Below, one piece after another: positions 10,836 to 22,000 of a DNA stretch of 64,000 bases. Below the pieces are notes generated by a model, which was not told where the DNA came from, ran no database searches, and worked only from the letters and a program-made list of their open reading frames with translations. Each line of letters begins with the position of its first letter. Position 1 is the first letter of the stretch. This DNA comes from Diphasiastrum complanatum (Eukaryota > Streptophyta > Lycopodiopsida > Lycopodiales > Lycopodiaceae), in the NCBI GenBank assembly GCA_029204225.1, contig CM055110.1, forward strand, positions 35,937,239 to 36,001,238. Reading direction: 5' to 3'. The position numbers and the translations under genes are program-made.

Positions 10836-11257
10836 TGTATCATCGATGTAGCATAGGGGTCCGTCGTTGGGAGTGACAACCTCACCTTCACCTGCATAGC
10901 AAGAAGAGAGAGGGAGAGGAGAGAGAGGAGAAAGAGAGTGGAGAGAGGGAGAGAGAGAATGCCTAGGTTGAGAAAGGCTTTGGGGGCTCGAGCACCTACC
11001 CAAAGCTATTCTATCCCAACGTAGGGAGAGAGGGAAAAGAGAGAGGGAGAAGAGAGAGAGAGGAGAGAGACAGAGATAGATGAAGATGGAGAAGCCAAAA
11101 GACTTTTATTAGAATGAGAATGAGAGGTGAGCCTCCTTCACTCTCATTGGCCACTTCATTGGGGCAAGGATTCTAATCCAAGCCTTTAAAATAAACACAA
11201 GTTAAATCTATTGGTGCTAAGAAAACACAAGGGCACTCACATGATTCATGTGAGTTT
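10836..11257 (-). repeat. 3' LTR fragment of G2
   Basis: It is nearly collinear with 13245-13740: TGTATCATCG-TGTAGCATAGG at the end, the CTAGGTTGAGAAAGGCTTTGG block, the shared GA-rich tract and the GGCACTCACATGATTCATG block. Homology stops at 11257, where gag sequence begins, so the LTR lacks its 5' part. Confidence 0.85.
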
Positions 11258-11621
11258 CTGCTCCACTTAGCTGTCTTGTATAGGATTCCATTCTTGTTGG
11301 ATCATCATTCATTGCTAACCTTTGTTCCTCTGATTTTCCATCTGATGATTCATCAGAGCGATAGGAAAAATCTCTCATCCCTTGTGAGATTTCCATCATG
11401 GCATCATCCTTACAGAGTTGTACAGGTGACGCATAGGATGCTAATTCTGCCATACCAAATCTGATCCTTTTGGGCAGTCCATAGTGTTTTGCCATGGCGA
11501 TCTGTTCAGGAATCGGTGGATTACAATCCCTCACTAATTGGATGATCCGATAGGTGTGGTCTCGGATTGTTTCATTAGGGAACTTTTTTAGTTTAGATAA
11601 TCCTGCATTGGTGGTCTCCAT
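11258..11621 (-). pseudogene. gag: gypsy gag N-terminal stub (G2)
   Basis: On the minus strand Met at 11621 opens a Gag-like frame. RDHTYRIIQLVRDCNPPIPE and the following LPKRIRFGMAEL are of the kind found in the C-terminal half of gypsy capsid domains. The frame runs across the junction at 11257 into LTR sequence, so its last residues are LTR-encoded. It cannot make a working capsid. Confidence 0.65.
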
Positions 11622-13222
11622 AGTTCAGCACTAGAATGTCGCAAAGTAGCTGATTGATGAATTGCTTCAAAGTTTGCTCAATGACTCTGGTGTTCCAACC
11701 TTTTTTTTTTTTTTTTGGGAGATGGAGAAGAAAAAAAAAAAAAAAAAAAAAAAAGAGAATCGGTAAATGATGGATCAGTATGGATGAGAATAGAGACAGA
11801 AATGGATTTATCTAGCAGGATAGAAGATGGAATAGAGATGGAATAGAAGAATGATGGATGGATAGTGGTTGATGTGGAGGTAACTGATCAGCTTGATCTG
11901 AGGTTCATTCACTTGATTCAGTCCAGGGATGTTGGATCTTGATGGATAATGTGACTGCAACCTAGATTTGACCAAAAGCGCATTTTTTGGGGTCAAAATT
12001 TTAAGCTTTTCTGGGAACAAACCCTCTCAGACTGGTACGCACTTGTATCTAAGTCATATTGATCTGCTGACCAAGCTGCGAGAGTTACTTCCCAAGGAAA
12101 CTCAAAAACTCCTGAAAAAAGTGCATTTTTTTGGGGTTTTTTTCCAAAATTTTAAGATTTTCTTGGAAAAAACCCTTGCAAACTTGTATGCACTTTTATT
12201 TAAGTCAAATTCACCTGATCACCAAGCTGCAAGAGTTACTTCCCAAGTAAACTCAGAAAATCTTGAAAAAAGTGCATTTTTTTTTTGGGCTTTTTGGCCA
12301 AATTTTGAGATTTTATGGGAACTAATCTTTGCAGGCTAGTATGTGCTTGTATCTAAGTCAAATCCACTTGCTTACCAAGCTGCAAGAGTTACTTCCCAGG
12401 GAAACTAAAAAATTTGCTATCTGAGAAGGTTCTAGGCCACTTTTTGCTCTTGGGAACCCTCACAGGGGCACTTTTTTTGGGATCTAACTCTCAAATACTT
12501 CTTTGTGTCCTTGTATTAGTGAGATGGAACTTCAGAGAGCTCTGCAAAGGTTACTTCCCAAGGAAACTCACAAATTTGTTTTCTAAGAAGGTTCTAGGCC
12601 ACTTTTTGCTCTTGGGAACCTTCAGAGAGGCAGTTTTTTGGGATCTAACTCTCGCAGACTTCTCTGTGTCCTTGTCTCGGTGAGATGGAACTTCAAATAG
12701 CTCTGCGAATGTTAGTTTTGAGTTTTGAAATTTTTTTGGATTTTTACAAGAGATTTTTGAATTTTTTTGGGTTTTTTTCTATTTTTTTCAAAATCTGATG
12801 GGAACTAACCCTTGTAGGCTGCTATGCAAGCCTAGGACTGTACCCTAGAGCTGCTGCCAATATGCGAAGGTTCATGCCCACTAGTTTTTGAGAAATCAAA
12901 ATCTGATGAGATTTTGCCTCTCTTTTTTTCTCCAAAAACATATTTTGAGCTTTTTTCTAATTTTTATGGATTAACGAAGGAATTGCATGCTTTGATCTGA
13001 TCCTCCCACCTCACAATCTCTCCCTACAACACTTCCAAACAAAACATCAACACAAAAATGGCAAAATCTCAAAAAAAACGGCAAAAGTAACACTAACTTA
13101 CACTATTCTACCCTTAAAATTTGATTCTTTTTGGTGAAAAAGAATGGTGAGAGAGAAGAAAAGAGAGAGGGAGAGAGAGGAAGAGATTAAGAAAACTATG
13201 TGGCGAAGCAAGTGTGTGGCGC
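11622..13222 (-). other. leader of gypsy G2, non-coding
   Basis: 1.6 kb between the PBS and gag holds T- and A-homopolymers near 11700-11755, the tandem repeats listed separately, and a T-rich stretch at 12720-12970. No coding frame is supported. Confidence 0.7.
11979..12720 (-). repeat. two tandem repeat families in the G2 leader
   Basis: Type 1 has starts at 11979, 12121 and 12272 (periods 142 and 151 bp), each with G(C/T)GCATTTTTT, a GGGA/GGAAA-ACCCT segment, TAAGTCA and GAGTTACTTCCCA. Type 2 has starts at 12425 and 12587 (period 162 bp), each with GAAGGTTCTAGGCCAC and CTTTTTGCTCTTGGGAAC. Both types share the GTTACTTCCCA-GGAAACT box. Confidence 0.85.
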
Positions 13223-13240
13223 TCCCCGACAACAGCGCCA
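13223..13240 (-). promoter_or_regulatory. primer-binding site of G2 (tRNA-Asp)
   Basis: Minus-strand TGGCGCTGTTGTCGGGGA matches the tRNA-Asp complement TGGCGCCGTTGCCGGGGA with two changes. It follows the LTR end by four bases. Confidence 0.85.
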
Positions 13241-13244
13241 CTGA

Positions 13245-13424
13245 TGTATCATCGTTGTAGCATAGGGGTCCGTCGCTGGGAGCGGCAACCTTGCCTTCAC
13301 TTGCATAGCAAGCAGAGAGAGGTAGAGGAGATAGAGGAGAAAGAGAGTGGAGAGAGGGAGAGAGAGAGAGAATGCCTAGGTTGAGAAAGGCTTTGGGGGC
13401 TCGAGCGCCTACCCAAATCCCAAC

Positions 13425-13519
<95 letters not shown>

Positions 13520-13955
13520 TGGAGATGATGAAACCAAGAGAGTTTTATTAGAATGAGAATGGAAGATGATACAATACAAAGAAAATGGCTCCCTCTTATA
13601 GAATTTAGCGGTGAGCCTCCTTCACTCTCATTGGCCACTTCATTGGGGCAAGGATTCTAATCCAAGCCTTTAAAATAAACACAACTTAAATCTATTGGTG
13701 CTAAGAAAGCACAAGGGCACTCACATGATTCATGTGAGTTTTAAGTTGGGCCCTTTTAGCTAATTTATTTGCAACTTGACTTAGGGCCTCTAATGTCATT
13801 TTAGAGTTTTAAGCCCCTAGTCTCTTATTCCTAGGAATTACAACTTGCTACTTGTGCTCATTGGTGGCTGGGCTTATGCACACAGGATGCAAGTGCCTTG
13901 CACTTATTATTCTACTGTACTGTGGCAGGGCCCACTAGGCAAGGCTTAGCCAACA
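13245..13955 (-). repeat. 5' LTR of gypsy G2 (711 bp)
   Basis: It starts TGTTGGCTAAGCC and ends GATGATACA on the minus strand. It contains the 91-bp GA tract. A diverged relative starts at 44866: both share AAGCCCA, CAATGAGCAC, AGTTGCAAATAAA, AGTTGGGTCC/GGGCCC and CTCACATGAATC in the same order. Confidence 0.85.
13427..13517. repeat. (AG)n microsatellite in the LTR of G2
   Basis: About 91 bp of uninterrupted AG. The matching position in the other LTR (11030-11085) has a shorter, interrupted GA tract, so the repeat has expanded or shrunk since insertion. Confidence 0.95.
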
Positions 13956-13994
13956 GTATTCTAAGTGGTGGGACCCACTTATTTATTTGTATAC

Positions 13995-14190
13995 ATGAAA
14001 TACCCACAACAGTCTCATATAGGTAGCTCTTCGTCTTCATCATCCAGCGAAACTAGAATCATTGACAAGCTCAATGGTTCTAACTTCTACATCTGTAAGT
14101 TAAAACTCTGGATGATATTGATAAATAGAGATCTTTGGAATGTAGTACAAGGTGCTGACTTGAAACCAGAAGATGGCTATGACTGCTGAA
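13995..14190 (+). pseudogene. gag: copia H gag, N-terminal fragment
   Basis: A poly-Ser stretch is followed by IIDKLNGSNFYICKLKLWMI and DLWNVVQGAD, the hallmark start of plant copia Gag (DUF4219-like: L-x-G-x-N-(F/Y)-x-x-W-K). The Trp of the motif reads Cys here. A TGA follows at about 14187. Together with the LTR and PBS left of G2, this reconstructs copia H as the host of the G2 insertion. Confidence 0.8.
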
Positions 14191-15379
14191 AACTCCCTAT
14201 TCTAGTATTATTTTGTGTTCATGGAAAACCATCAATGTAAGGCCATGAAGGACCTGGAGTTTAGAATAATTTATCCTCTGAAACGTATCTATCTTTCAGG
14301 GACAAGCTAAATAGCTGCCTCAAGAGTTCAGATCACTGATAAATTCTTGGAATCCAAACTTGACTGAGTGCCAACCAGAAAATGAAGCTACTTAATGAAG
14401 TTATAGCTGCCCAAAACAAAGGATTTTGGACTACAACAGAGTTACCCCCACACTTGGATCGTATTCCAACATGAGAATACTTTTAAACTCTGGTTTCTGT
14501 CTTTTAGGACACCCTCGGTGCTATGTTGGAACGACTGTTTACTCACATGTGTTGATCATTTGAAATATGGCTTTCTCACGTATGTATCAAAAGCTTTCCC
14601 ACTCTGTAATAAATTTATGTCTTCATGGCACATGCAATTGAATGAATCCATGGAATCTGTCAGATTTGACTTACAATTTCTTGCAGTCACTTCAAATCTT
14701 GAGTCTACTATATTCAACATTTTGTTTTGAATCATTTGTGCCCTTGAAACGTCATCAACTTGAAAAGTTGAATGTGGGCAAACTCTTCAAATTACTATGG
14801 TTCTCTGATTTATGTTTGTTGTGAATTGATGTGGGTGTCATGTTTGCCTCAGAATACATTCTATGCAGACTATTGCAACATGTAAAATTTGCAGGTAAAT
14901 GTAAAGATTGTGAAGTTGCTTAGTAGGATGTAGTTAGTGCCTACAAAAAAGGAGGAAAATGCTCCTTCGATATGAATGGCAAACACAACATGAACTCATA
15001 TAACAAGAAGTTATACAACTTAAAAGAAGTCATAGTGAAAATAAGTCACAAAAATGCAATGGATAATTGCATAATTGACATCACAACTTGCATCATATAG
15101 TCACATCATTTCATGCCTCATATATCCCAATAAACAAAAGCTTGCAACTTTGTTTAAGGTGACTGAGTATGACTTTCTAGAAGTATATTGGAAATGCCAT
15201 GCATTCATTTCAACACATGAACTTGTTGTCAATTCTCTTTCAAAAAGGAGCATATAGTACCATATACTATAAACAAGCTATACACTCAAATTGACAATAT
15301 AAAAATGATGTAGAGATTAGGTGACATATGACGTTATTCCACCAAACAATTAGCACTTCTTGGAAATTTACTTGCTATA
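14191..15379. other. degenerate region after the copia H gag
   Basis: Frames at 14518-14730 and 14642-14824 have no recognisable motif. Sequence up to about 14450 may be decayed Gag, given its position. I see no defined element boundary here. Confidence 0.4.
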
Positions 15380-15672
15380 GGGTTAGGGCAAGTCTTTAGC
15401 TTCAAAACGAGTGAAACAATTAACTGTCATTCATCGACGTGACCGAAGTGGCCAAAGTTTTTCGAAGTTTTCAAAGTCACCGAAGTTTGTCAAAGTCTTC
15501 GAAGTTTGTCGAAGTTTGTCGATGATGTCCAATATGTCATCGGATCCATCTATGAGCGATTTCCTGTGTACTTTTGCAGACTATGTCAAAACATGCATAG
15601 AACTTTAGAGCTAGACAATGTAGTGGATGAAGATTAAAATGATTAGTCGATAATCAAGAGAATAATCCAACA
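15380..15672 (-). repeat. 3' LTR of copia C1 (left end unresolved)
   Basis: The minus strand reads TAAGGGGGAGTG (polypurine tract) then TTGGATTATTCTC, the usual junction between internal region and 3' LTR. Inside are four CGAAGTTTGTC-type repeats (15440-15530) and CTTTTGCAGACTATG, shared in outline with the family X LTRs. The LTR may extend left to about 15060. Confidence 0.6.
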
Positions 15673-15683
15673 CTCCCCCTTAA

Positions 15684-16477
15684 TCTGAATCCATGAATGC
15701 TTTAAGCTTCAGACTTGGTTTTGCACAAAATTTTGTGTGTGCATCCAAGCTTAATGATTTAGTAAAAATATCAGTTGTCATATCTTGCGTTCGACAGTAC
15801 TGCAAGTTAATCTCTTTGTTGAGAACTTTACTTCTAACATAATGATACTTAATTTCAATGTGCTTACTCCTAGAATGAAATCTAGGGTCGGCTGATAAAG
15901 CAATGTCACTTTAATTACCACAAAATAGAATTGTCGGAGAATATTTATTCAGATTGATATTTGAAAGTTAGTTTATCAACCATATTGCTTCCTTTGTAGC
16001 TTGAGAGGCTGTGATATACTCTGATTCAGTGGAAGATAGAGCTATCGAAGTTTGCTTGTGACTGTCCCATAAAATAGGACTATTGTTGAGGAAGAATGTA
16101 AATCCATAAGTGGATTTACGAGTGTCTACATCTCTTGCCCAACTTGCATCTAAATAACCACTGAGAAAATTGAGTTTGTTATTGTCGACCACTCCATAAC
16201 AACTAAAAAAGTCCATAGTAGCTCAAAGATATCTCATGAATCTGATAAGAGCCTTCCAATGTGTTATACCAAGATTGGACAAATACTGACTTAAGGAACT
16301 GACTGCAAAAGCTATGTTTGGTCTGGTACAGATCATTGTGTACATAAGAGATCCTATTATCAAATGATAAGGATACTCATGCATCTGCTCCTTCTCTTCG
16401 ATTGTTTGGGGACATTGGTCCTTTGACATCTTGAGTCCTGGATCCATTGGTGAGAGAGCTAATTTGCAGTTCATCAT
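15684..16477 (-). pseudogene. copia RNase H and RT thumb (C1)
   Basis: Frames at 15968-16216 and 16223-16477 encode a copia RNase H: GYLDASWARDVDTRKSTYGF, then ALSSTESEYITASQATKEAI with its catalytic acidic residues. Upstream is the thumb segment SPMDPGLKMSKD ... IIGSLMYTMICTRPNIAFAV. The tail down to 15684 encodes the DIFTKSL end and abuts the polypurine tract. One stop or frameshift lies near 16220. Confidence 0.85.
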
Positions 16478-16864
16478 ATTATATCTGATTAAAATATTGT
16501 GAATGTATCTTTGCTAAGAAATATAGATCAGCTTATGTTTTCTGTCTCTTTGTGTTTAAAGACCTAGATAGTAATGCGCTTCGCCCACATCGATCATGTC
16601 GAATTCGGAAGATAGCATTGTCTTAGCTTCCTTTATCAAATCGATATTGTTGCTAGAAAGCAATGTGTCGTCCACATACAAAGTGATAATGATAAAGGAA
16701 TGTTGCATTGACTTGAAGTAGACATTCGAATCTAAAGAGCTTGGTGTGTAGCAGTGATCAATAAGTAAAGTATTGATCCTTTGTAATGGGGATGAAGATG
16801 ATGAGCTGACACACATGAAGGATGCTCTGATAGGCCATAGCGGTATAGAAGTTGTCACCTGCAA
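16478..16864 (-). pseudogene. copia RT, active-site part (C1)
   Basis: The frame contains SLDSNVYFKSMQHSFIIITL and then YVDDTLLSSN, the intact catalytic motif, and DMIDVGEAHYYLGL. N-terminal RT, integrase and gag are missing; the first 40 residues are unrelated, so the fragment is truncated near 16780. Confidence 0.85.
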
Positions 16865-17149
16865 ACAAAGAAAAACAATGATACAGTTTGAAAACTGATG
16901 AATGAGAATCCTGGATTACTTTAGAGACTAAAGATGCAGAGCAGTTCTGATTTGACTAGATGTCAGTGTAGGTGTCGTAGACAACCTCAAAGAGATTGCA
17001 AACGATTAGGCCATACATTTTTTCATTTATGGTCTCAATGATACAGAGAAAGATTGAGAGACATTCAAACATTCAACATGAATACACCTGATATGAAAAA
17101 TAGCACTTATGTATAAAATGGTATTGTAGTAACAACGATATCAGATCAC
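16865..17149. other. no feature recognised
   Basis: Between the C1 RT fragment and the C2 LTR there is no coding frame and no repeat that I can match elsewhere. Confidence 0.4.
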
Positions 17150-17988
17150 AAAACAATGGCGCAATGCACGTGACCCTACTTACAGAGGCTATCTTTCAAA
17201 ATACTCTTTACTCTCTCTCTTAACTGATCACTAACTCTGAGGAGTCATCTACTAGAAGACCACTTTTGGTCGTTTGATCTCTGTGAATACATTGATCGAT
17301 CATCCCATCAAATGCTTTCTTCTAATCATTCAGTTGCTTATATAGCTGCTTGATGATCTTCTATTATTCTAAGTTTATAGATTAAAAGACCATTAACAGC
17401 CCTTGTACTTAATCCATAGATCAGTTATTGGTGCACCGTGAATATGTGAAGAAGTACAGTAGAAGGATCTCCTCTGTACGCGTCGGGAGCTTGAAAATGT
17501 GGAGCCGCAGCTTGCTGCAGGAGTGTGAAATTGAAACCACATGCAACCGTAATCGCGTCGTGGCGATTTCCTTTGGTTTTCTGCCATTCATTCACTTCAT
17601 AAGTGACTGTAAGTAATAACTTACGGTGTATGGCGGTGCCTTTAGTTTGTTATCACAATGGACCATAGGCTGGACATTGTAGTTGCGTTGACTCATTTGT
17701 AGGTCTTTGTATGTGAGTCCTTGCAGACTTGTTGTAGAAGTGACCATGGGGAAGACTTTGTGGTTTACTTCGTAAGTAACCATAAGCCAGACACTTGCAG
17801 TTTTCTGGCAGTGAGTCTTGCAATCGTTGACATTGAAGTAGCCTATGGTTCTGCCTATTTGGACTTTACGTGTACTTCTGCAGACTATAAAAAGATAGTG
17901 TATTTTCTGTAGAATGCTTGAGTGAGTGATTTACTTAAGAGATAAAGGAGGTGAAAAGGATGAGTAGGAGTAAGATTAAACTCCAACA
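17150..17988 (-). repeat. 3' LTR of copia C2 (family X)
   Basis: The minus strand reads TAAGGGGGAG (polypurine tract, 17989-18000), then TGTTGGAGTTTAATC, the LTR start. It is homologous to the solo LTR at 8966-9864. CTATATAAGCAAC (minus, near 17340) is a candidate TATA box. The left end is estimated from the family X copy. Confidence 0.75.
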
Positions 17989-18000
17989 CTCCCCCTTAAG

Positions 18001-18542
18001 CTTACTGCCACAAATTTGAAAACACATTGAGACTTAATATTTCTACCATAGTAGAATGCCTTTCTCTTGACAATGGTTTTGTCAAAATATCAGCCAACAT
18101 ATTGTCTGTATGACAATTAGTACAACATCTTTGTTCTGAACCTTCTCTCTAAGAAAATGAAATTGAACCTCTATGTGTTTGGTTCTAGCATGAGTTCGTG
18201 GGCTATAGATAGAGCTATACAGCTCTGATTGTCAAGGACGTAACCTTCTAGTTAATAAATGTAAATATTCTCTTGAATGGGTCTGAATGTGGCATTGTAA
18301 TCTATTCCATAAACTTGTTCATAACCTTTAACCACTAAATGAGCTTTCCATTTGGATATTAATCCATCTGGTTCAAGCTTTAGTTTGAAGATCCACTTAG
18401 TGTCAATAGGTTTTATACCTGTAGGAGGATTAACAAAATTCCAAGTCTTGTTCTTCATTAATGAATGGTACTCAACGTCCGTGGCAACTTTACATTTGTC
18501 TGTATCTGATATTGACAATGCTTCTGCAACGGTGGTAGGTTG
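18001..18542 (-). pseudogene. copia RT N-terminus joined to RNase H C-terminus (C2)
   Basis: From right to left, VAEALSISDTDKC, LMKNKTWNFV and PIDTKWIFKLKLEPDG form the start of a copia RT, continuing through HLVVKGYEQVYGIDYN to about 18270. The sequence then jumps to the end of RNase H (LDNQSCIAL ... HFLREKVQNKDVV) and the polypurine tract. The RT active site and most of RNase H were deleted. The 5' continuation lies across the LARD insertion at 25363. Confidence 0.8.
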
Positions 18543-18547
18543 ATCAT

Positions 18548-19024
18548 TGTAAAAACCCTAAAGGATTGCCCCTAAGATGAGAATAGGAGAACACAATAAG
18601 AGAGACTATGGAACAAACTGCCCAACCAATCCTAGATCAAACCTGGATCTAGCCCCCAAGCCATGCCATGTGAAGCAAGAGGAGAAGAGAGAAACTGGTA
18701 ACCTAAACCCAATATGTCAATGGGAGAATCCCTACCTCATTATATAGAGAGTAGAGTCATGTGCATAAAACCATGCAACCCCCATGCATGTCAACTATAA
18801 ATAGATCACATCTCTTCATGCAGTCCTCCTGCCTATATCCGTCACACAGACATGCAATACTCCATATGTCTCAATTAGAGTGTCCGAGTCCTCTCAAGAT
18901 AATTAGTCACAAATAGGCCTTGACATGGAATTAAATCACGGCGTGACCAATAATCTCGAACACTGGAGGGCTGCTCTACCATATTAGGACTATTCTAGGT
19001 CCTTAACCGAATATGGCCATAACA
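18548..19024 (-). repeat. 3' LTR of the LARD-like element
   Basis: It begins TGTTATGGCC and ends GGGTTTTTACA on the minus strand. TATATAATG (minus, about 18740-18750) is a possible TATA box. Confidence 0.9.
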
Positions 19025-19037
19025 TTCTTCCCTCTTT
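19025..19037 (-). promoter_or_regulatory. polypurine tract of the LARD-like element
   Basis: Minus-strand AAAGAGGGAAGAA lies directly before the 3' LTR and would prime plus-strand DNA synthesis. Confidence 0.75.
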
Positions 19038-22000
19038 AAACTGCTTCTATCCTTAGAAGCTCCTCAAGACAAGAAAGAACTATAGGAACAATTACTTTAA
19101 CTTTCAATATTAACTGAGGAAATCATTATTCTTAGTCTGACTTCCATATCAAACAAGTATTCAGAGATAAACCTATTTCCAATCATTAATCTCTGTTCTA
19201 GAGTACGACTCAAGTTTGAAAAGTACACTAAGCAATAAATTTCTTCTAGGTTACACTCAACACAAGTTAGTAACATCACCTTCATGTAAAACACTTACAT
19301 GAACCACTGAGTGAAATATTCCCTAACTTAGGAGATTAATGTTAAAGAAGAGTAATAATAATTACAGTCTGAAATCATCCACAAACTCTGGCAGACAATT
19401 AGGTAAAAAGCTTCCAAGTACAACTCCTTAGAATCCAATTCTAAGATATGATAATTCATTTAACTAGAATCTCTAGGAAAATCATTTAGATATAGAATGA
19501 TTAAAACTCAACTACGAGTATCTCATATACTCTTTTGAGTTAAATGCTCATGATAATAGCAATCATTCATCTTGATAGATTTTATGTCCCCTATAATATT
19601 TGGTGATCTAATCAAAAGAAAAAAAATTGTACTCAAGACTCTGCAGACCATAAACTGTAACAGAATAGCATCCACTAGATAAATTAAATTCTCCACAGTA
19701 AAATACTTATCTTGTGAGAATATTTGTGAGATCCATAGGTTCTCAATAATACTGGAGTAAAGATATTCAAAACACTAATCTGAATTCTTACTCAATTAAT
19801 AGACCAAACTTAAGAATCATCACAATTTCTTATAATCCTCTAACAATAATTAAATATCTATTTATGATCCGTCAATCATAAATATTTAGATTTATATGAT
19901 TCGTCAATCATAACTTTTCTGGAATCCAAAACCATACTTAATCATTTACAGGATATTGGAGTATATGTCTAACATAACTTAGGAAAACTAAGAATCATTC
20001 CAAAATCTTTTCCAATAGGAAAATATTGGATTTTAGGAATACTCTCCAAGAAGATTCTTTAACTGAAGTGCGAGATTCAAGTTCCATAAACCATTGGTAA
20101 TTAAAGACAGAAGGCATACCAAATGATAATGACAATCATCTTCAACTACAAAAAACTTTAGATTACAATCTAGAATCTAATCTAGATAACCAAAGTCCTG
20201 CTGAATATCAATTCAGATATTATTCTCGGATTCATTATGATTTGCTATCCAATTGAGCTCTCTGGGATACAATCACTAATGAGCTGAGTCTATTCCTTAA
20301 CTGAGGAATACTCTATTCCAAGAATACTATATATCCAATGCACATAATTTCAACTAATGAACCCAAATGATTCACTAATCATGCGTCTTACAAGTAATAT
20401 AATTAATAAACCATCAGTTCTTGGTGAATCCCCCATCACACTGATCATTTTACCAATTAACTTCATCTTGGAGTAATCAACTACTCAAATTAATTGCCAA
20501 TGATTCAGAAATCTCAAATGTCTAGGTGCAGATCTTAATTATACTAGCATAACACCCCATTTAGATCCTTATACAAATCATTTATCAGTTAACTCATAAA
20601 TCTTCCATAGAAAGATCCTTAACTCTGCAAGCATCTGTCAAAACAATATTTGATCATATGTTCATGTTCACTGACTAGGTTAAGTGCACCAAATAACTCT
20701 AGTAACCAGGAATACACAGTAGATTCATACAAGATTAATCGTGCACATACGTGAATAATCTCACTATGACCCAGTACATAAACACATTCTTATATGGCAG
20801 ATTCCTCCTGAACCCACATATATAACTCACATATCTCACTGAGATCTTGTAACTCAACTAAAATTTTTTTTCTATTTCTCATGAGTAAATAACATATTCG
20901 AAAAATCTTTGAGATGAATAACATTTAATCTCAATAGTTTTCCAATCCAACTTATCTCTAATTACATAATTTCATCCACTCAATCAACCCCTCTCTAATC
21001 CTAGTACCCAAACTAAGATTAGGTTGATCCAATACAGAACTCTCAAACTTAAATTCTGATCAAACTTACTTCTATTCCAACCAAAATGGAATTAGTCACC
21101 TTTGACCATTCACTGTACTACTTATAGATAATGATTCAACTTTCAAACCTGCTCTAGATCCATATTGTCCACACAATCCCTAGAGAATTTCTCTTATTCG
21201 AAAAGTTCAAATTAGGTTATCTTACTCTGAATCTATCCGAAATTACTTTCAGACCATAACTCATTCCTATACCACAGTTGGTTCTCTTTCAAAAACTATG
21301 CAACCTATAGATTCCCAAATAGAAATTTATTCCACCATTTCACCTCTTCTTTTAAAAAAATTATAAATTTCAATATAAGTTGATTGGAAAGATGATATAT
21401 GAAAATATCTAAATCCAAGAAAAGTGAATAATAAGTGCTTCCACTAAAGGATTGACTCTATTACAAACATGACTTTTTCCTCAAATATTTTCAACCTGAG
21501 AGACAGTTTAATCGTTCCATTGAAACCTATTTATGCAACAGAGATATTCTAGATTTAAGAAATTGTAACACTTTAATCTTAGCTGAATTCAAAGTCCATT
21601 CCCACAAGTAGTAATTTATATGACATAACAGTCTTTCAAAATAATAACTTCATGCTGGAAAGAATTCATATAAACTAGTCTGATGTCTTATATTCGAGAA
21701 ATTACTAAGAAGTAAAGGATTAATTAAAAAAGCGAGAAATAGATTTGAGGGCCTCTGATTTTGTAAATGATGAGATACCACAATGGGATCTAGATTAAAC
21801 CTCAACATTTTCCAAAATAGCCCACATTTGATTGAATGGTTTTCTTTTTCCCATATCGCGACTAGGCACTAAAAACACACCATTGATCATCAGACCTTTA
21901 CATTCCTAGAATTTCCTTTCCAAAATTACTGGTGTCCCATACCATCAGCTTTTCCTTCCAGAAAACCCTTAACCGCCTTATCTAATATTCTAGAGATCCA

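Larger units (their letters stand above)
10836..13955 (-). mobile_element. short gypsy derivative G2 (5' LTR, leader, gag stub, partial 3' LTR)
   Basis: The 3.1-kb unit on the minus strand has a complete 5' LTR (13245-13955), a tRNA-Asp PBS, a long leader with tandem repeats, the start of gag, and then directly the 3' part of a second LTR (10836-11257). All of pol and the first part of the 3' LTR are deleted. It lies inside the leader of copia H. The flanking bases TCTAT and GTATT do not form a clear target duplication. Confidence 0.8.

Noticed and set aside
13297-13638. Minus-strand 113-codon frame with a long Ser-Leu repeat
   Set aside because: It is the translation of the GA microsatellite in the G2 LTR, not a gene.
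17428-17912. Plus-strand frames of about 60 codons
   Set aside because: They lie inside the family X LTR of copia C2 and have no motif.
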